Shown in pieces: positions 1-12,390 of a stretch of 64,000 nucleotides of DNA. The notes below the pieces were generated by a model. That model ran no database searches. It worked only from the letters and a program-made list of their open reading frames with translations, and was not told the origin of the DNA. The stretch is from Cloeon dipterum (Eukaryota > Arthropoda > Insecta > Ephemeroptera > Baetidae). Within the stretch, counting starts at the first letter, position 1. Every line of letters begins with the position of its first letter. The position numbers and the translations under genes are program-made. The stretch is from positions 30,490,335 to 30,554,334 of the forward strand of contig NC_088788.1 of assembly GCF_949628265.1 (NCBI RefSeq), in the 5' to 3' direction.

Positions 1-109
1 GCTATTTAAGGTTGAAATGATGTAATTCTCTCCGCTAACTTTAATGCAATCAAGACAAATATTTGCATTTTATGGTTTTAAAAAGAAGAATGATAAAAGC
101 CTGGCTTAC

Positions 110-3100
110 CTGTTTTGTGCCGACAAGAGAAGCCTCCGAAACCCCGATGATGTCAGCTACCTCACGACGGAGGCGCAGCAAGCAGGCATCAAGGTCTGCT
201 CGCATTTGGGCTGCGTCAAGCTGCGAGAGGTCAAGCGCCTCAGATAGGGCACTAAGGTCTGGCGCCAAACGCAGTCTTCGCTCCTCCTCGCTGGCATTGC
301 TCTCGGTATCACTGCCCAACGCGTGAGTGTCAACAAACGACGCAAGCTGCTCATCCAGCTGGCCTAAGTATCGCACTAGTTCAGACACCAAGTGCCTAAG
401 CAGTTCATTCTCTCGGTTCAACACCTGTTTCTGTTGCAAAAATTGCTCTCGGAGAGGTGCTTCACCACCCTTAAACAATATTTATATATTCATTACTTAA
501 AACTGTAGACATTTGTTAGCTTCTTAGTATTAATTAGGCATAACTTTTAGGCTGTCAGAATACTCTTTGGAAGATCTTGCATTTGCACGTTACGTTGAAA
601 CACTATTAGGATAAATAACCGTAACAACTGTGACAAGCAACTTAATAATGTGGCTCTGCAGCCAGTGACCCAAAAGACGTCGCTTCCCACATTAGGAGAT
701 CCTTTGGAGCGAGAATAATACACAATTTACTACCAATTTACAACTATCAAATCAAGGCAGAGGTCATAAAAAATCAAAACATGTAAGTGTTATAATAATT
801 TGAGGTGAAAAACATTTACACCCAAACATTATTATATTAGCATAAACTTACTTGCTACACATTTGGTTTGAGTAAAAGATATTTTTTGCAATATATGAAA
901 GAAAATTTGTGTATACAGAATTAAAATTGAACATTACCTCATTCAATTGCTGACGAAGAACTTCCATTTCCCTCTGATGTTGCTTCTTGAGCTTGTCCAC
1001 CTGGGATTGAGCATCAGTGACTAGGTATTGGCGCAGCTGCTCCATTTCAGCAGGCCACTCAGTGACCTCCTGTTCACCAGCGAGCATCGCCTGTCAATAA
1101 AATCAACAGTAATGTAGGAAACCGCGTGACTTCAGTCGCGAGATTCAAAGTCAAGGGAAGAAAACACACGAGATAGAAAAACTAGCAAAAAGCCTCCACC
1201 AGGGTGCCACAACCAGATATGTGCTCTTGAAATGGTTTAAGGCGACTTGGAACAGTACCTGCAGGTGTTGGCTGAGGGCGGACACTGTGTCAAGCCGCTC
1301 TTGCTGCAGGCGCCGCTCGAATTCAAGCTCCGAGACGGCGCCGCGCTTCGCCTGGTCCTCCAGCAGCGCCACAAAACTCTCTTCCTTTGTCAGCCATAAT
1401 ATTTCCACATTTAATTAAACCAGTCGGCACAAAGTGTGATTTTATTCCCAATCATTCTCTTTCAGTTTGGCATTGCAAGGCGACAAAAATTCAATGCATG
1501 CAAACGAGCACAAGAGATGACAAACAATAGTTTGATAAAATGAAATCAGGGGATTCTTGACCACAAACGTTTCTGAATGCTAAAATGTAAAACGAATATT
1601 TTTTTCGTTCATTTAAAAGGCTGAACAAAATTTTTGACCAATAAGCAGTTTGTTATGTATGGGATAGTTTGGCCTATCATAATATTCAATTGAAAATGTT
1701 GGTTTTGAGATATGAGCGTGCCTGCTAAATTTACCAAATTTTTGAGTAGTTTTTTTTAAATATAGCATAACATCAGTACACTTTGAACGTTCTTCCAATA
1801 TCAATTACTGCGTGAACTAGGAAACATTAACGTTAAAATTTTATGAATGGAGAGTTATTTTAGGATTGAAGTAATGCCCTGACCACTTTTAAGATTAGGT
1901 TGCATGTAATTTTGGAACAACAAAGGTTAAAGTGAAACATTCAATTTACAGATTTTGGAAAGAGACACATTGAATTGAAGGGTACACTGTCGCTTACCTG
2001 CTGTTCTATTGACTGCTGTAGCTTAAGTACTTCTTTTTGATGCGCCTGAGCAAGCAGCTTTTCCAATCCCTCCAGATTTTCAGCAAACTTTGCATTCATT
2101 TCATTTAATACTAGTTCCAGATTTTCTTTGTGCGCTGTAATAATTTGTTCAGTTTCAATCGTTTCATTAGAAATCAAGATTATCACAGTATTCTTGATAG
2201 ATGCCAATAAAGGATAAAGCACGTGGTTCTCATAGTTTCTTCCGATATATATCAATTTAATTCTGACTATTGTCAAGAAAAATAGCGAATGATTGACATA
2301 ATAAAAAATGTTCATTAGTAATGAACGAGAGTTTAACAAGCAGATTACTCTGTATATTAAAAAAATTCTCCACTGAAAAAATTAATGGGAAATTTTATTC
2401 TTACTTTTGTTCAACTCCTCCTCAAGCTCTCCAAGTTCTTTCTCATGCTTCACTTTTAAATTAGAAATCTGCTTCTCGTGCTTTCCTTGAAGCTCAACCA
2501 AACTAGCTTGAAACTTTTCCTCCAACTCTTTAATAAGCTTTTCGCGTTGTTCAATACATTCAATGGCAGTCTTTTTGTGCTTCTCCTCTAGCGCCAACTG
2601 CAATGAAGCTCAATCATAAGAATTTAAAGTAAGCAAGGTTTGGTGTTTCGTTCAAACCTGCTCTTGAATGCTGGCTTTTTTAATGGCAGCAATTTCCTCA
2701 TCAATTTGAGTGCTAATTTTTTGAGTCTCTTCAGCTACTCTTCTTTCCACTTCCTGTTCAATTTGTTTGCTCCAAACTGGAATTTCATCCACAGATTCCT
2801 GGATCAAAGGGGTTCATTAATATTTCTGTGGGTTTTGTTTTTAGCTTTGCTTACCTCAATAACAGGCTCGCGTGTTAGATTGAAAGTATGTATCCTGGGT
2901 AGCATCTCAGATCGTAGCCTTTCGCTTTGATCTGTGGCATCAAGCAGCTGAGAGATTTCTAGCTGATGCGCATCTTGCATGTCTTTTGCTAGTTGCTTAA
3001 TCTGTTGCTCATATTTCTCCTCCTGTCTTGAAAACTTGTCACGCCATTCTGCTTCCACAGCCTCAAGTAAGCGAACGTCAGGTCTACTTAGAGAAATGAG

Positions 3101-6100
3101 CATTGATTAAAAAAATCCAGGTTGAGTAAAATGAGTTACCTTGTTAATGAAGGCGGTTCTGAGAAGCTTTCACAGTCTTTCGTTTTGTCCTGATCAAAAT
3201 CGCCAGACTGGAACTCGTCAGAACTGATTGAAATTTTTCTGCTCTGGCTTCTCTGGCTTATCACGTCCTCTGTGTATCTATGGTTCATATATATAACATG
3301 GTTACAAATATTTTAATTTCTTGGTGTTTAACACTTTACTTTTCACACCGCTGCTCAAAATAGGATCTCAGCTCGTCCATTTCCTGCTTGTGTTTCTCCT
3401 CAAGCGCTGACTTCAAATCCAGCAAGGTACTAACAGTTAACCCTGATGATCGCAGATCAGCCAAGAGGTCATTGATCTGTTGCAGGTCAGTCACCTCACT
3501 AGTGAATAGAGGTTATAAGTATTTCCTAGTTAATGTCTTCGATGAATCACCTTGACTTTTCCCATTCCAGTTTAATTTGCTCCTGGATTTTTGAGTTGGC
3601 CTCCTTGAGGGCTTTTCGCAGGTTTTCCATCTCTTGATGATATTTGTTACTGAGCTGTAAAGAAGCTGCCCTCACTTCAGCAGCCACCTCCTGACCACCT
3701 TCCAGAGCTGCCTTACTGCACTTTTCACCCCATTTCTCACAGATTTCCTTTAAAATCACCATTCCATAGGCTTTAAGTTTAACAGTTATAAAGTTATAGC
3801 TTACCTGGAAGCAAGCATCTAGTTGAGAACAGACTGACCTCTCCAATCCCTTCAAAAGGGATTCATTGTGGCGCTCTTTATCCTGTTTCAAAATATTCTC
3901 CACCTTCTCATTGCTAGCCTTGGTGTCAAGCTTCTGGACGAAAACAGTTAGCATTATCGACCTTATCCTTATACTGAAGAACTTGCCTCTTTAAGACATG
4001 CGAATTTAGATTGACTCTCAGCTTTGAACACTTCAATTTCCTGGTTGTGCTTTTCTTGCAAACTGAGTACCTGCCTTTCAAAGCTGGTATTCAGTTTCTG
4101 CATTTCCGCCTCGACATCTTTTCGAACACAATTTTGCACTTTATTCAAGCACTTTTCATCAAAGGCTCCCTAGAAATAATCATTATATTTGTAAATATAA
4201 CATTGAAGGTCTAAAATAAACGTAGCTTCATATGTTGAAATCTCCTTGCATTTAGATTGGAAAAAAATGAAAGAAATGATTATGTTGCTCACCTCTAAAT
4301 TCTTAAGTACGGCTTCCACTTCTTGCGAGATTTTTTGAGCAAAATTTTCCCTCAGATGGATCTCCTGAGCATCAATTCGCTTTTTCATATCCTCAAGCTG
4401 CATGAAAAAGTTAATTTAATTGAAAAAATATTTTCATAAATAAAGAGAAAGAAGTAAAATAAAACTTTAGAATATATAATTTATTGCGAAACAACAGCTA
4501 AAAACTTAACAGGGCTTCAAGAAAAATAACACTTTAACTAAAATCTATAAAATTTGGTGCTGAGAAAACAACATAAAAAGAGACATCAATTGGTGAAATG
4601 TAAACAAACTGGACCACTTGAGTATAACCAACTACTAATTCATTTGAAATTTTATCAAGCAATAAACAAGAAGCATGAATTTGAGCATTTAAGCCGAGGA
4701 CACTGTTACAGCAGAAGGAGGAGATATAATAAATCAAAAAGTTTGCTGCACCTGCTGCAGATGTATCATTTGAAGTTGACTGATGTTAACAGGATTATGG
4801 CTAGCCAATTGTTCTCGCATTTGTGCCACAGCAGTTTCATGAATTTCATCCAAGGCAGTTTTGACCTCTTGCAAGCGACCACAACCATCAGTCACGCAAT
4901 CCATCCCCTCAGACATTCGGGAACGACAAAGTAGCAATTCTATCTGTAAAACAAATAGGAAGAGAGATGCTTAAAATTTAAAAAAGGAAAGAAAGTAAAA
5001 TAATTATTTAACTAGTATTTATTTTTAACCTATATATAAAAAATCAGTTGTCTCAAGAATAAATGACAACACTGAAATTCACTATACATGCAGCAAATAA
5101 ATATGATTTAATTCATTGAATAGCACAAAGTTTCCATTAGTGTTACAAACCTCTTTAACTGTGGCTTCTGCATGAACCTTTTTCACTTCCAAATCTTTCT
5201 CAGACACTTGCAACTGCAGCAATTTTCTCTGTTCCTCCATCAAAAGCTCTTTCTGTTGAAGACTTGCCTCCAAAGTTAATAACTCGTTTTCCAGGGCATT
5301 TTTCTCTTTCAAAAGACCCTAGTTCGACCCAATAAACATAATCAACACTGAGAGGTTCAATTGAGAATTATTTAAATCACCTGGCACTGAAGTTGCGCTT
5401 GCGCTAAACGAGCTTGCAGGTCACGCACTTCAGCTTCAAGCTTCCCACAAGCATCTACTTCTACCTCTTGACGAGTTGTGGAATCTGTAATGGAATTTTT
5501 GCGGCATTCCAACTCCTCTATCATTTCACACAGTTGCTGTTCCAAGCGTACAATCCAGTCACCAGAAGTGCAGGAATTTTCTTCCTAAACAAACAAAAAC
5601 TCAAAAAACTGATTTAACCAGAACTGACTAGATTTAAACTTTTATACAATTAGAAAATTAAGTTTTAGCTTTATTTATTTTAAAGGCTAATTTTAGAAGG
5701 AAGAAGTACCTTGGCCAGTTGAAGTTGCTCTTTTTGCTGTCCTAGTTTTTCAAGCAGGATAGCAGAGTTGATCCGTTCTTGAAGAACCTCTGGTTGCTTG
5801 GAGCTTTTGAGACGCTCAGCTTTCAAAGCGGCTTTCAGATCACCAACTTCAGTCACCAGCTCTTCAACTAGGTCTCGCAATCCATTTTCAAGAGAGAGGG
5901 TCAACTCATCAGCTGCTAGTGCAGAAGCCATTCGCTGCTCCAACCTTGCAGCCCGCTCTTGGCACGCAGCTAGCTGTGCTGAAAAGGAAGATGCTGCTTC
6001 CTGATGGCCACTGGCTGTGGCCCATGCAGCAGCTAATTCGGCACTACTCTCCTCCAGCTTTGAGCCAACAGCATTGAGACCAGCTTCAAGAGAGGTGACT

Positions 6101-9100
6101 AGTTCCTCCAGGTTGGAGACTTTAACCCTAGGGGTGCATAGATTAATGCTTGATTTTGTATGGGAGGATGGCTAAAGACTCACTGAAGCAGGTTTTGTGC
6201 TTGTTTTGCATGTTTGAGCGAATGTTCAAGAATAATGGCTTGCTTGGCAGCAGACTCAAGATCTCTGTTGTCCACTCGGCTTCCTCTAGCTTTGGTCAGC
6301 TCAGTCTCCAGCTGCGCCAGTGCTTTCTGCAAATGTCCCCGCTCATTCTCCAGCTGCCCAATTTTTAATTCATACTGATTCATAAGCAGCTGCAAAGCGA
6401 TTTTAGCATAAATATACTATTATCTAAAATAAATCTAAGAATTACCTTTGATCTGGCAACTGACGCTGAGGTTCTTTGCAGAGTGACCACCTTATCAGAG
6501 AGCTCTTTGTTCTTCTGCAGCAAAGCGATCTTTTCCTCAGTTAGAACCCTGACTCTAGCCTCTTGATGGTCCATTTGAGTAGCCAGGCGACTAGCATTGG
6601 CCTCTGCAGTGCGCAGCCGACCAGCCATCGCCTCGCACCGCTCTACCCAGCCCATAAGAGCGCCTTGGCCAGTGGGAACTTCCTCAGGACGAATTTTCTG
6701 CCTGCTCACGCCCTTTTCAGCTGCATCCACTTCATTTTCAACCTCATACTGTACATTTTCAGCAATTTCTTCTTCCTGCAGCCAATTGATATTGATTTTG
6801 AGTTGATTTACTCATTTGCTGAATCAAAAGCAATGCTATCAAAGTTAAAAAATATCTCATTAGTGAACCTCTTCAATTATGACGTCCTTAAGATTGCTGT
6901 TTCTGGAATAGAGCCGTTTGAACCTTAGTGCCTCTTGCTCAGTGGTCCTCCATCGGCTATAAAGAAGCTCAGCTTCTGCTTCAGCCTCCTCTTTCTCCGC
7001 ATGCAGGCGGCCACACTCTGCCTCAAGGGCTCTGGCACGCGCCTGCACATGTCTCAGAGCCTCTTCAGCGTCCTCCATAATCTCAATTTTCTCATACAGC
7101 TTTGCATTCTCTTCTCTCAGAATGGCCTGGTTTGAACGCAGCTCAGCCACCTCTTGGCTGCTTTGAGCAACCAATTTGCGTAAATCCACCAGTTCTTGCA
7201 ACTGGCTTTTGTCTTTTTCACTTGCCAAGGCATCCAATTGGCCCTTTAAACTCATCAATTAGTTCAAGCGTAGGTGACAATAGCATGTTTTACCTTGTCA
7301 AGATGGTTTTGCTGCAATTGTGTTCGCAGGGCAGCAACCACATTTTCCAAGGACTGCCTGTCTTCTAGCAGACCTTGGATCTGCTCCTTCAGACTTGAGT
7401 TGTCAAATTCTGACTTAATGGATTCCAACTCAGCTTCAAGTTTTGTGAGCAGTTCCTTGTGCTCCTTTTCTGCTCGTTCTTGACTGAGTCTAATAAAAGA
7501 AAATTGATTGGAAAATTTTTGATACCCAAGTGTTAGATTTAAAACTTACTTCCACTGATGATTAATATTTCTAAGTTGCTCTCCAAAACGGGATTCGCTA
7601 TCTTCCTTACATTTAGCCAAATTTCTTTTATTTTCTGCTATTAATTCCTCCTTCTCTTTGGAAAGTTCTTCACACCTCTGACTCAGCACCTGAATCCCTT
7701 GTTTTAGTTCTTGCACCTGCAGCACAGGATGTGAAAAAATAACGTGATTGGCTGTTATTAACATAAATACTTAGGGAAAATTGGGTCACTAAGGTTTCAA
7801 TTACTTTATTATATAAATCTATCGCATCACATGCAGACATCCTGTGTCTGTAGTGTCTGTACCACCTAAAACCAGCATTGTTTTCATAGCTAAAAAATAA
7901 TTAATGTTTGTGTCATCAGCCCATTGTTTCATATTTCTCATGGACATCATTTGACCTTTATTTACTGCTCTGAATGAAAGATTAGTTCTTTGATTTGCTT
8001 CACAGACGTCTGGTATTCTAAACACGATAAATATAGAGCATATTTATATTCAACTAAGACAGACAAACTATGCAATCAGTTTTGCAAACAGTGCACATAT
8101 TAATATAAGGTTGTGATGCATTACGGTAGCAGCAGAGGCTAAGGAAGGAATACGATATCTTCTATCAGTGCAAAACAGTGTGATTCGGAATTGCAAGATA
8201 CATACACACATATTTCGAAAGGGACGACATCAAGACACAAAGGAAAATATCAAGTATCTTAACACGTAAGTTAAACAAATTAAATAAAAGAGTTAAAAAA
8301 TACTCTAACAACCAGGTTCTCCTGCACTGAAGTAATAAAATGGGCAATGTTGAGGGAACACGATGGAAAAGATGTCCCTCTCTAGACGTGTACAGGACGA
8401 AACCATCACAATCTTTGGTATTTAATTTCAAAAAGGGCGTTGCAATCAACATCTTTGACTGCAGCGCATTAAAGGTAAACAGAGGTTCATTTAGCAAACT
8501 CTTCAAACACACCTGATGGATTAAGCAAATCGATTAAAACGCTATCCATTTAAAGAATATGTGTCAGCAAAAGTCTTCCAACCTTGATATTGAGTCATTT
8601 GAAACCTATGGTCGCGAGTTTCTCCAGGTAGGCAGCTACGTATAGCTAACTCTCATTGTTCTCATGCTTGATGTGTTTTTCAACAGTGGTACACATCTCA
8701 AAAACATGGCAACTACATAATTTCACCGGTTAACTGTCTCTTAAGCATGGAAATAATGACAGCTGAAGCTAAATGGGGCACCCTAGCTGCAGTAGCCAAG
8801 GCAGTGCAACTGCCAACCGATTGCAAAACGTCCTTCCAAGTCATGGTCCATTGTCTTAAGGTATATTTCATTTCATTGCATCATTAAATATCATATTTCA
8901 ACCACAGTGGAAAGTACCGTTATAATTTGAATTAATAAGCTCATATACAATAAATAATTGAAATAAATAATAAAAAAGTATATCTTAATGCATAATCCAT
9001 AAGACTTTAAATTCAAAATAATGAAAATTATCTTTATGGAGAGATCCCCTCCAGATATTGAGGACTCCAGTGGCGTAATTTTTTGATGCAGGAGCCCTTT

Positions 9101-11450
9101 GACAAAAATGTATTGGAGTTAAAGATGGCCACAAAAAGCTATGTTACCGATTGTTTTGGTTTGGAGCCAATTCACCAAATCCTACTTGATGGAAGCTTTG
9201 AGGCTGATATTGAAAATATCAACGATTTCTGCGACAAAGGCGCCATTCATAAAATCAACAAATGGGCCAAAGCTGCAACGGGAGGCAACGTTTCGAATTT
9301 AATTGATGGTAGAAAGAAGCGCTGAGATTTTTTTCTTCCAAGACTGATTTGCGTAATTTTTATTTCAGGTTCTGCAGCTACCAGCGCTCAAGGATGCTCA
9401 ATAATAAACTGCGTGTACTTCAAGGGTCGCTGGGCTGCTGAGTTTGACGCAGCCCTAACAAAAAATGAGACATTCTTCTCAGACAGAAGGGATAAAAGTG
9501 TTGCCATGATGAAGAAAATAAATAAGTACCAACACGCTTATCTTCAGGATTTAGCGGCGCAGCTGCTCATTGTGCCCTTTAAGGCAAGACCCAAATAATT
9601 GAATTTCGTAATTACAATCAAATGGCCTTGGGGAAACAGATGGACACGTTCTGCATGATTTTGGTGCTGCCAGACAAAAAATTTGGCCTTGGCGAGTTAG
9701 AAAAGAAGATATTTAACAAAAACCTGAGGGAGCTGGCTGCTGCAGCAGCGTTAAAAGATGTGTATGTCCAGATTCCGAGACTTGATATTAAATATGAATC
9801 GATCCATTTGGATGAGCAACAGGCAAAGGTTCATCAAATAGCCTAAATTCAATTTGATGCTCTAATATCTATTTGCAGTTGGGTGTTGACATCATGTGCA
9901 ACGATCAGATGACTCATAATAAATTATTTGGTAGCAAAAACAAGCGTGTCACGCGTAAGTTAGATTGTATTGTGTTGCATCTCTAATCATGTAAAAAATT
10001 TAAGATGTTCCACACATGAGGCTTAAAACAGCTGATAGTGAACCACCTGTGCTCTTTCGGTGTGATCATCCTTTCTATTACTTCCTAGCCTACAAAACCG
10101 ATTTCTGCTTGTTTGCTGGAAGGATAACTAACCCTACAAAAGGAAAATAGTGAAATAGCTTTTATTTTCAAACACTTTTCCACCATATAGATTTTTTCTT
10201 GTTAACAAATCAAGCCAAAGCAATTCTTGTAAAACAAGTCTTAATATTTACCCTAATTTTTAATTTAAACGCACAATTTAAAAAATAGTTATAATATTGA
10301 ATACTATTTTAATATAAAAAATGCCCACTAATTTTGAGGATTTTAAATACCTGTCTTGAACTTTGAAGGCCAATCTGAGCTCTAAGGTTAGCTGCCTCAG
10401 CCTGCGCTGCAGCAAGAGCTTTGTTGAGACTTTCAGCAATATTTTCAGCTTGAAGACGGCCGTTTTGAGCAGTCATGAGAGCGACCGCGTCTGGTCCAGC
10501 AGCTGACTCCAGGAGGCCGGTCGCGTTGTGCAGTTGTTCCTGCAGCATAGCAACTTGACGGCCTAAATCGACAACGGTTGAATCCTGCTCAGCCCTGCTG
10601 GCTGCTTCCACCATCAATTCCGCGTTCGTTTCTCGTAGCTGGCGCTGCAGATCTGATTTTTCGTTTTCGAGCTGGGGGAAAAAGGAATTTTTAATATTCA
10701 AATAGTTCCTACAGGTATGCGCAGATTAATTACCTTGCTGATGATATCCTCATCTGCGTCTTTTTGCCCTTCGACAAACCTCCTTTCCATTTCTGAAAAT
10801 TTTATTTTTTAGCAACAAAAACTGTGCAATCTTGCTCATACCGTTCATTATGAGTTCATACTCGTTGGCTCTAATGAGACTCTCATCTGCACTGTCCACA
10901 CTTGATCTGGCACTGTCCAGGCTTTGCAGACAGGCCGCATCGCCATCCCCTTTCGTTCCACCCTGAAATAATAATTTTTATTAATTATATTATTAGATTG
11001 TACATAATTTATTCTCTTTAATTTATTAGAGTCAACTCAAGTATGTATATGATTAATTTTTTCCCAGGGTGTGCCTTTGAGAGGCCCTGACAATATGTAG
11101 CTACACGCCCGCGATCTTTAATGCAAAGCAGGGGAGCCACTCAAGCGAATCACCGCGACTTAAGTGTTCATGCCAAATCGAGCAGACCGCATCTATTTTC
11201 GGAGCGATAGCAATTAAAGTGGGCTACGAGGTGCCCTTCTTCACAACCTAGCGAGCCCCTCGGCCTTACGATGCCCGAATTCAACGGATTAGGTGAAATT
11301 CAATCGCGATATGAATGATAATGATCGACCTCAGGATGGCAGATGTGACGGATCAAAGGGAAAGGTGGCTAACAAAATCATGTTATGTAAGTTTGATACC
11401 TTCGACAGCCCTCCGAGGGGCCCTTTGCCGGCCTGCGGCTCTCTCTGCAT
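110..11450 (-). CDS. Giant coiled-coil protein, pericentrin/AKAP9-like (5' part, 26 exons, runs off left edge)
   Basis: Coding exons in transcript order (plus coordinates): 11400-11450, 10842-10962, 10734-10792, 10351-10671, 7550-7716, 7294-7489, 6869-7243, 6446-6775, 6184-6389, 5710-6127, 5381-5584, 5151-5318, 4752-4943, 4293-4397, 3987-4169, 3805-3933, 3551-3747, 3340-3498, 3140-3277, 2855-3083, 2658-2798, 2405-2597, 1998-2134, 1259-1384, 938-1090, 110-469. They sum to 5,058 nt (1,686 codons) with no stop, and the phase matches at every junction. The protein is nearly all heptad coiled coil, rich in Glu, Gln, Leu and Lys, with one polar linker (Ser, Asp and Glu-rich, exon 3140-3277). Repeated segments such as KHKQEMDELRSYFEQRCEK look like the pericentrin/AKAP9 centrosomal scaffold family. 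That is recall, not a search; a golgin is the alternative. The exon 110-469 ends in a good donor, so more exons lie outside. The start rests on a 17-codon first exon conserved in the tandem copy. One intron has a GC donor (3934-3986). Confidence 0.82.
7001..7793 (-). repeat. Parent copy of duplicated coiled-coil exons (pairs with 12461-13236)
   Basis: The block holding exons 6869-7243 (5' two thirds), 7294-7489 and 7550-7716 is repeated at 12461-13236 with the same exon lengths and the same splice sites. Similarity starts abruptly at the GGCGGCCACACTCTG motif near 7005 and fades near 7793 after a shared GAAAATTGGGTCA. This marks one end of a tandem duplication. Confidence 0.9.
8559..10150 (+). 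CDS. Serpin-like protein, intracellular type, no reactive-loop hinge; nested in an intron
   Basis: Exons 8559-8627, 8687-8860, 9092-9308, 9369-9583, 9640-9828, 9879-9954 and 10005-10150 join in frame to 361 residues. Serpin hallmarks in order: a B-helix block (NYIISPVNCLLSMEIM), the breach motif NCVYFKGRW, LLIVPFKMDTFCMILVLPD, and the C-terminal block DHPFYYFLAYKTDFCLFAG ending RITNP. There is no signal peptide, so the product is probably cytosolic. Family members usually have 370-400 residues. Here the strand 5A and hinge segment (normally EEGTEAAAAT-like) is absent between LFGSKNK and PPVLFRCDHPF. Only a 50-bp intron lies there, so no exon is hidden. A non-inhibitory serpin or a decaying gene is likely. 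Splicing also needs a GC donor at 9584; without it a stop follows at once. The gene lies antisense inside the 2.6-kb intron of the coiled-coil gene and has no counterpart in the tandem copy. Confidence 0.83.
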
Positions 11451-12164
11451 GTCAGGGGCCTTCTTTGCTCATGCCCCTCTGTAAAGAAGATGCCTTGGCG
11501 CGGCCGATTCGTTGGCAAAATTTGTCGGATCGTCCAAGCACTGTGTGCCTGCAGGTCGTGTTTACGTTTCTTCAGTACTGTCAGTTTCAATCGCCACAGA
11601 GCTCTCTGACTGGTGAGGCTGGCGCCGGCGCGTCTTCTTATTGGTTGGCGCGACGAAACGCGGGAAGCGGGAATGTAGCACGCTCCGCTCACAAGGCGCA
11701 GATGGCTCCTGGTAGCTGATATTAAAGCTGAAGGCTGAATAGCACAATAGCAGCTACAGCTACTAGCTAGATGCAGGTGAGGTGTAGATGTGGTACGTAA
11801 TAAAATAAACTGATTGTATTAGCGAAATTTATATTTTTATCTTTATAAAGTTACAATATGTATATTAGAAGATCAATTTTGAACATCTGTTTATATTTTA
11901 GAGTATGAGAATAAAACGAATAAAATAACCTGAGTTAATATGAGCGTTCCTCATAGTCAGAGGTAAGGCACCAAGCTTTGCTCGAAATCAGTGTTAATAA
12001 TGCATTAAAAATTATATTTCATTAATTTTTGATAAATATTTCACATAATTAACTTTATTAGCAATATTTCATTTTCAGTCCTAAAACTTCTTTGGCAAAG
12101 TCGAAAAAACTACAAAAAAATTGGTTGTTGTTTAAAGGCGTGATTAAATATCTCACAACACACG

Positions 12165-12172
12165 TGACGTCA
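12165..12172. promoter_or_regulatory. CRE/ATF-type palindrome, copy A
   Basis: Perfect TGACGTCA palindrome, retained in the second copy at 15121-15128 although the flanks have diverged. Known binding site type for CREB/ATF bZIP factors; use here is inferred. Confidence 0.5.
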
Positions 12173-12378
12173 ACTATACTGGCTTGTCAGTATCAGCTGG
12201 CGAGTACAAAGTGGTATAGAGGTCGCCACAAATTTAATGGCCAGAAGAGCTGAGCCAGAAGAGCTTAACTAGGCGTTTTTTTTACCAGAAAGTATAATAT
12301 CTTATGCGATTTTGCTCCAGCTAATTTCTTTTCATTTTGCAAGAATTTTTGTTCCTCATAATTTCCAATTCAAAGCGT

Positions 12379-12384
12379 TTTATT
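12379..12384 (-). terminator. Poly(A) signal AATAAA of the tandem-copy gene
   Basis: AATAAA on the minus strand, six bases beyond the stop codon at 12391-12393. The sequence belongs to the duplicated promoter block, so the mini-gene may have recruited promoter DNA as its 3' end. The same hexamer exists in copy B near 15330. Confidence 0.45.
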
Positions 12385-12390
12385 CTTAAT

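Noticed and set aside
8165..8512. 115-codon minus-strand open stretch beside the serpin
   Set aside because: In the intron of the coiled-coil gene; not coiled coil, and no acceptor and donor pair of matching phase was found.
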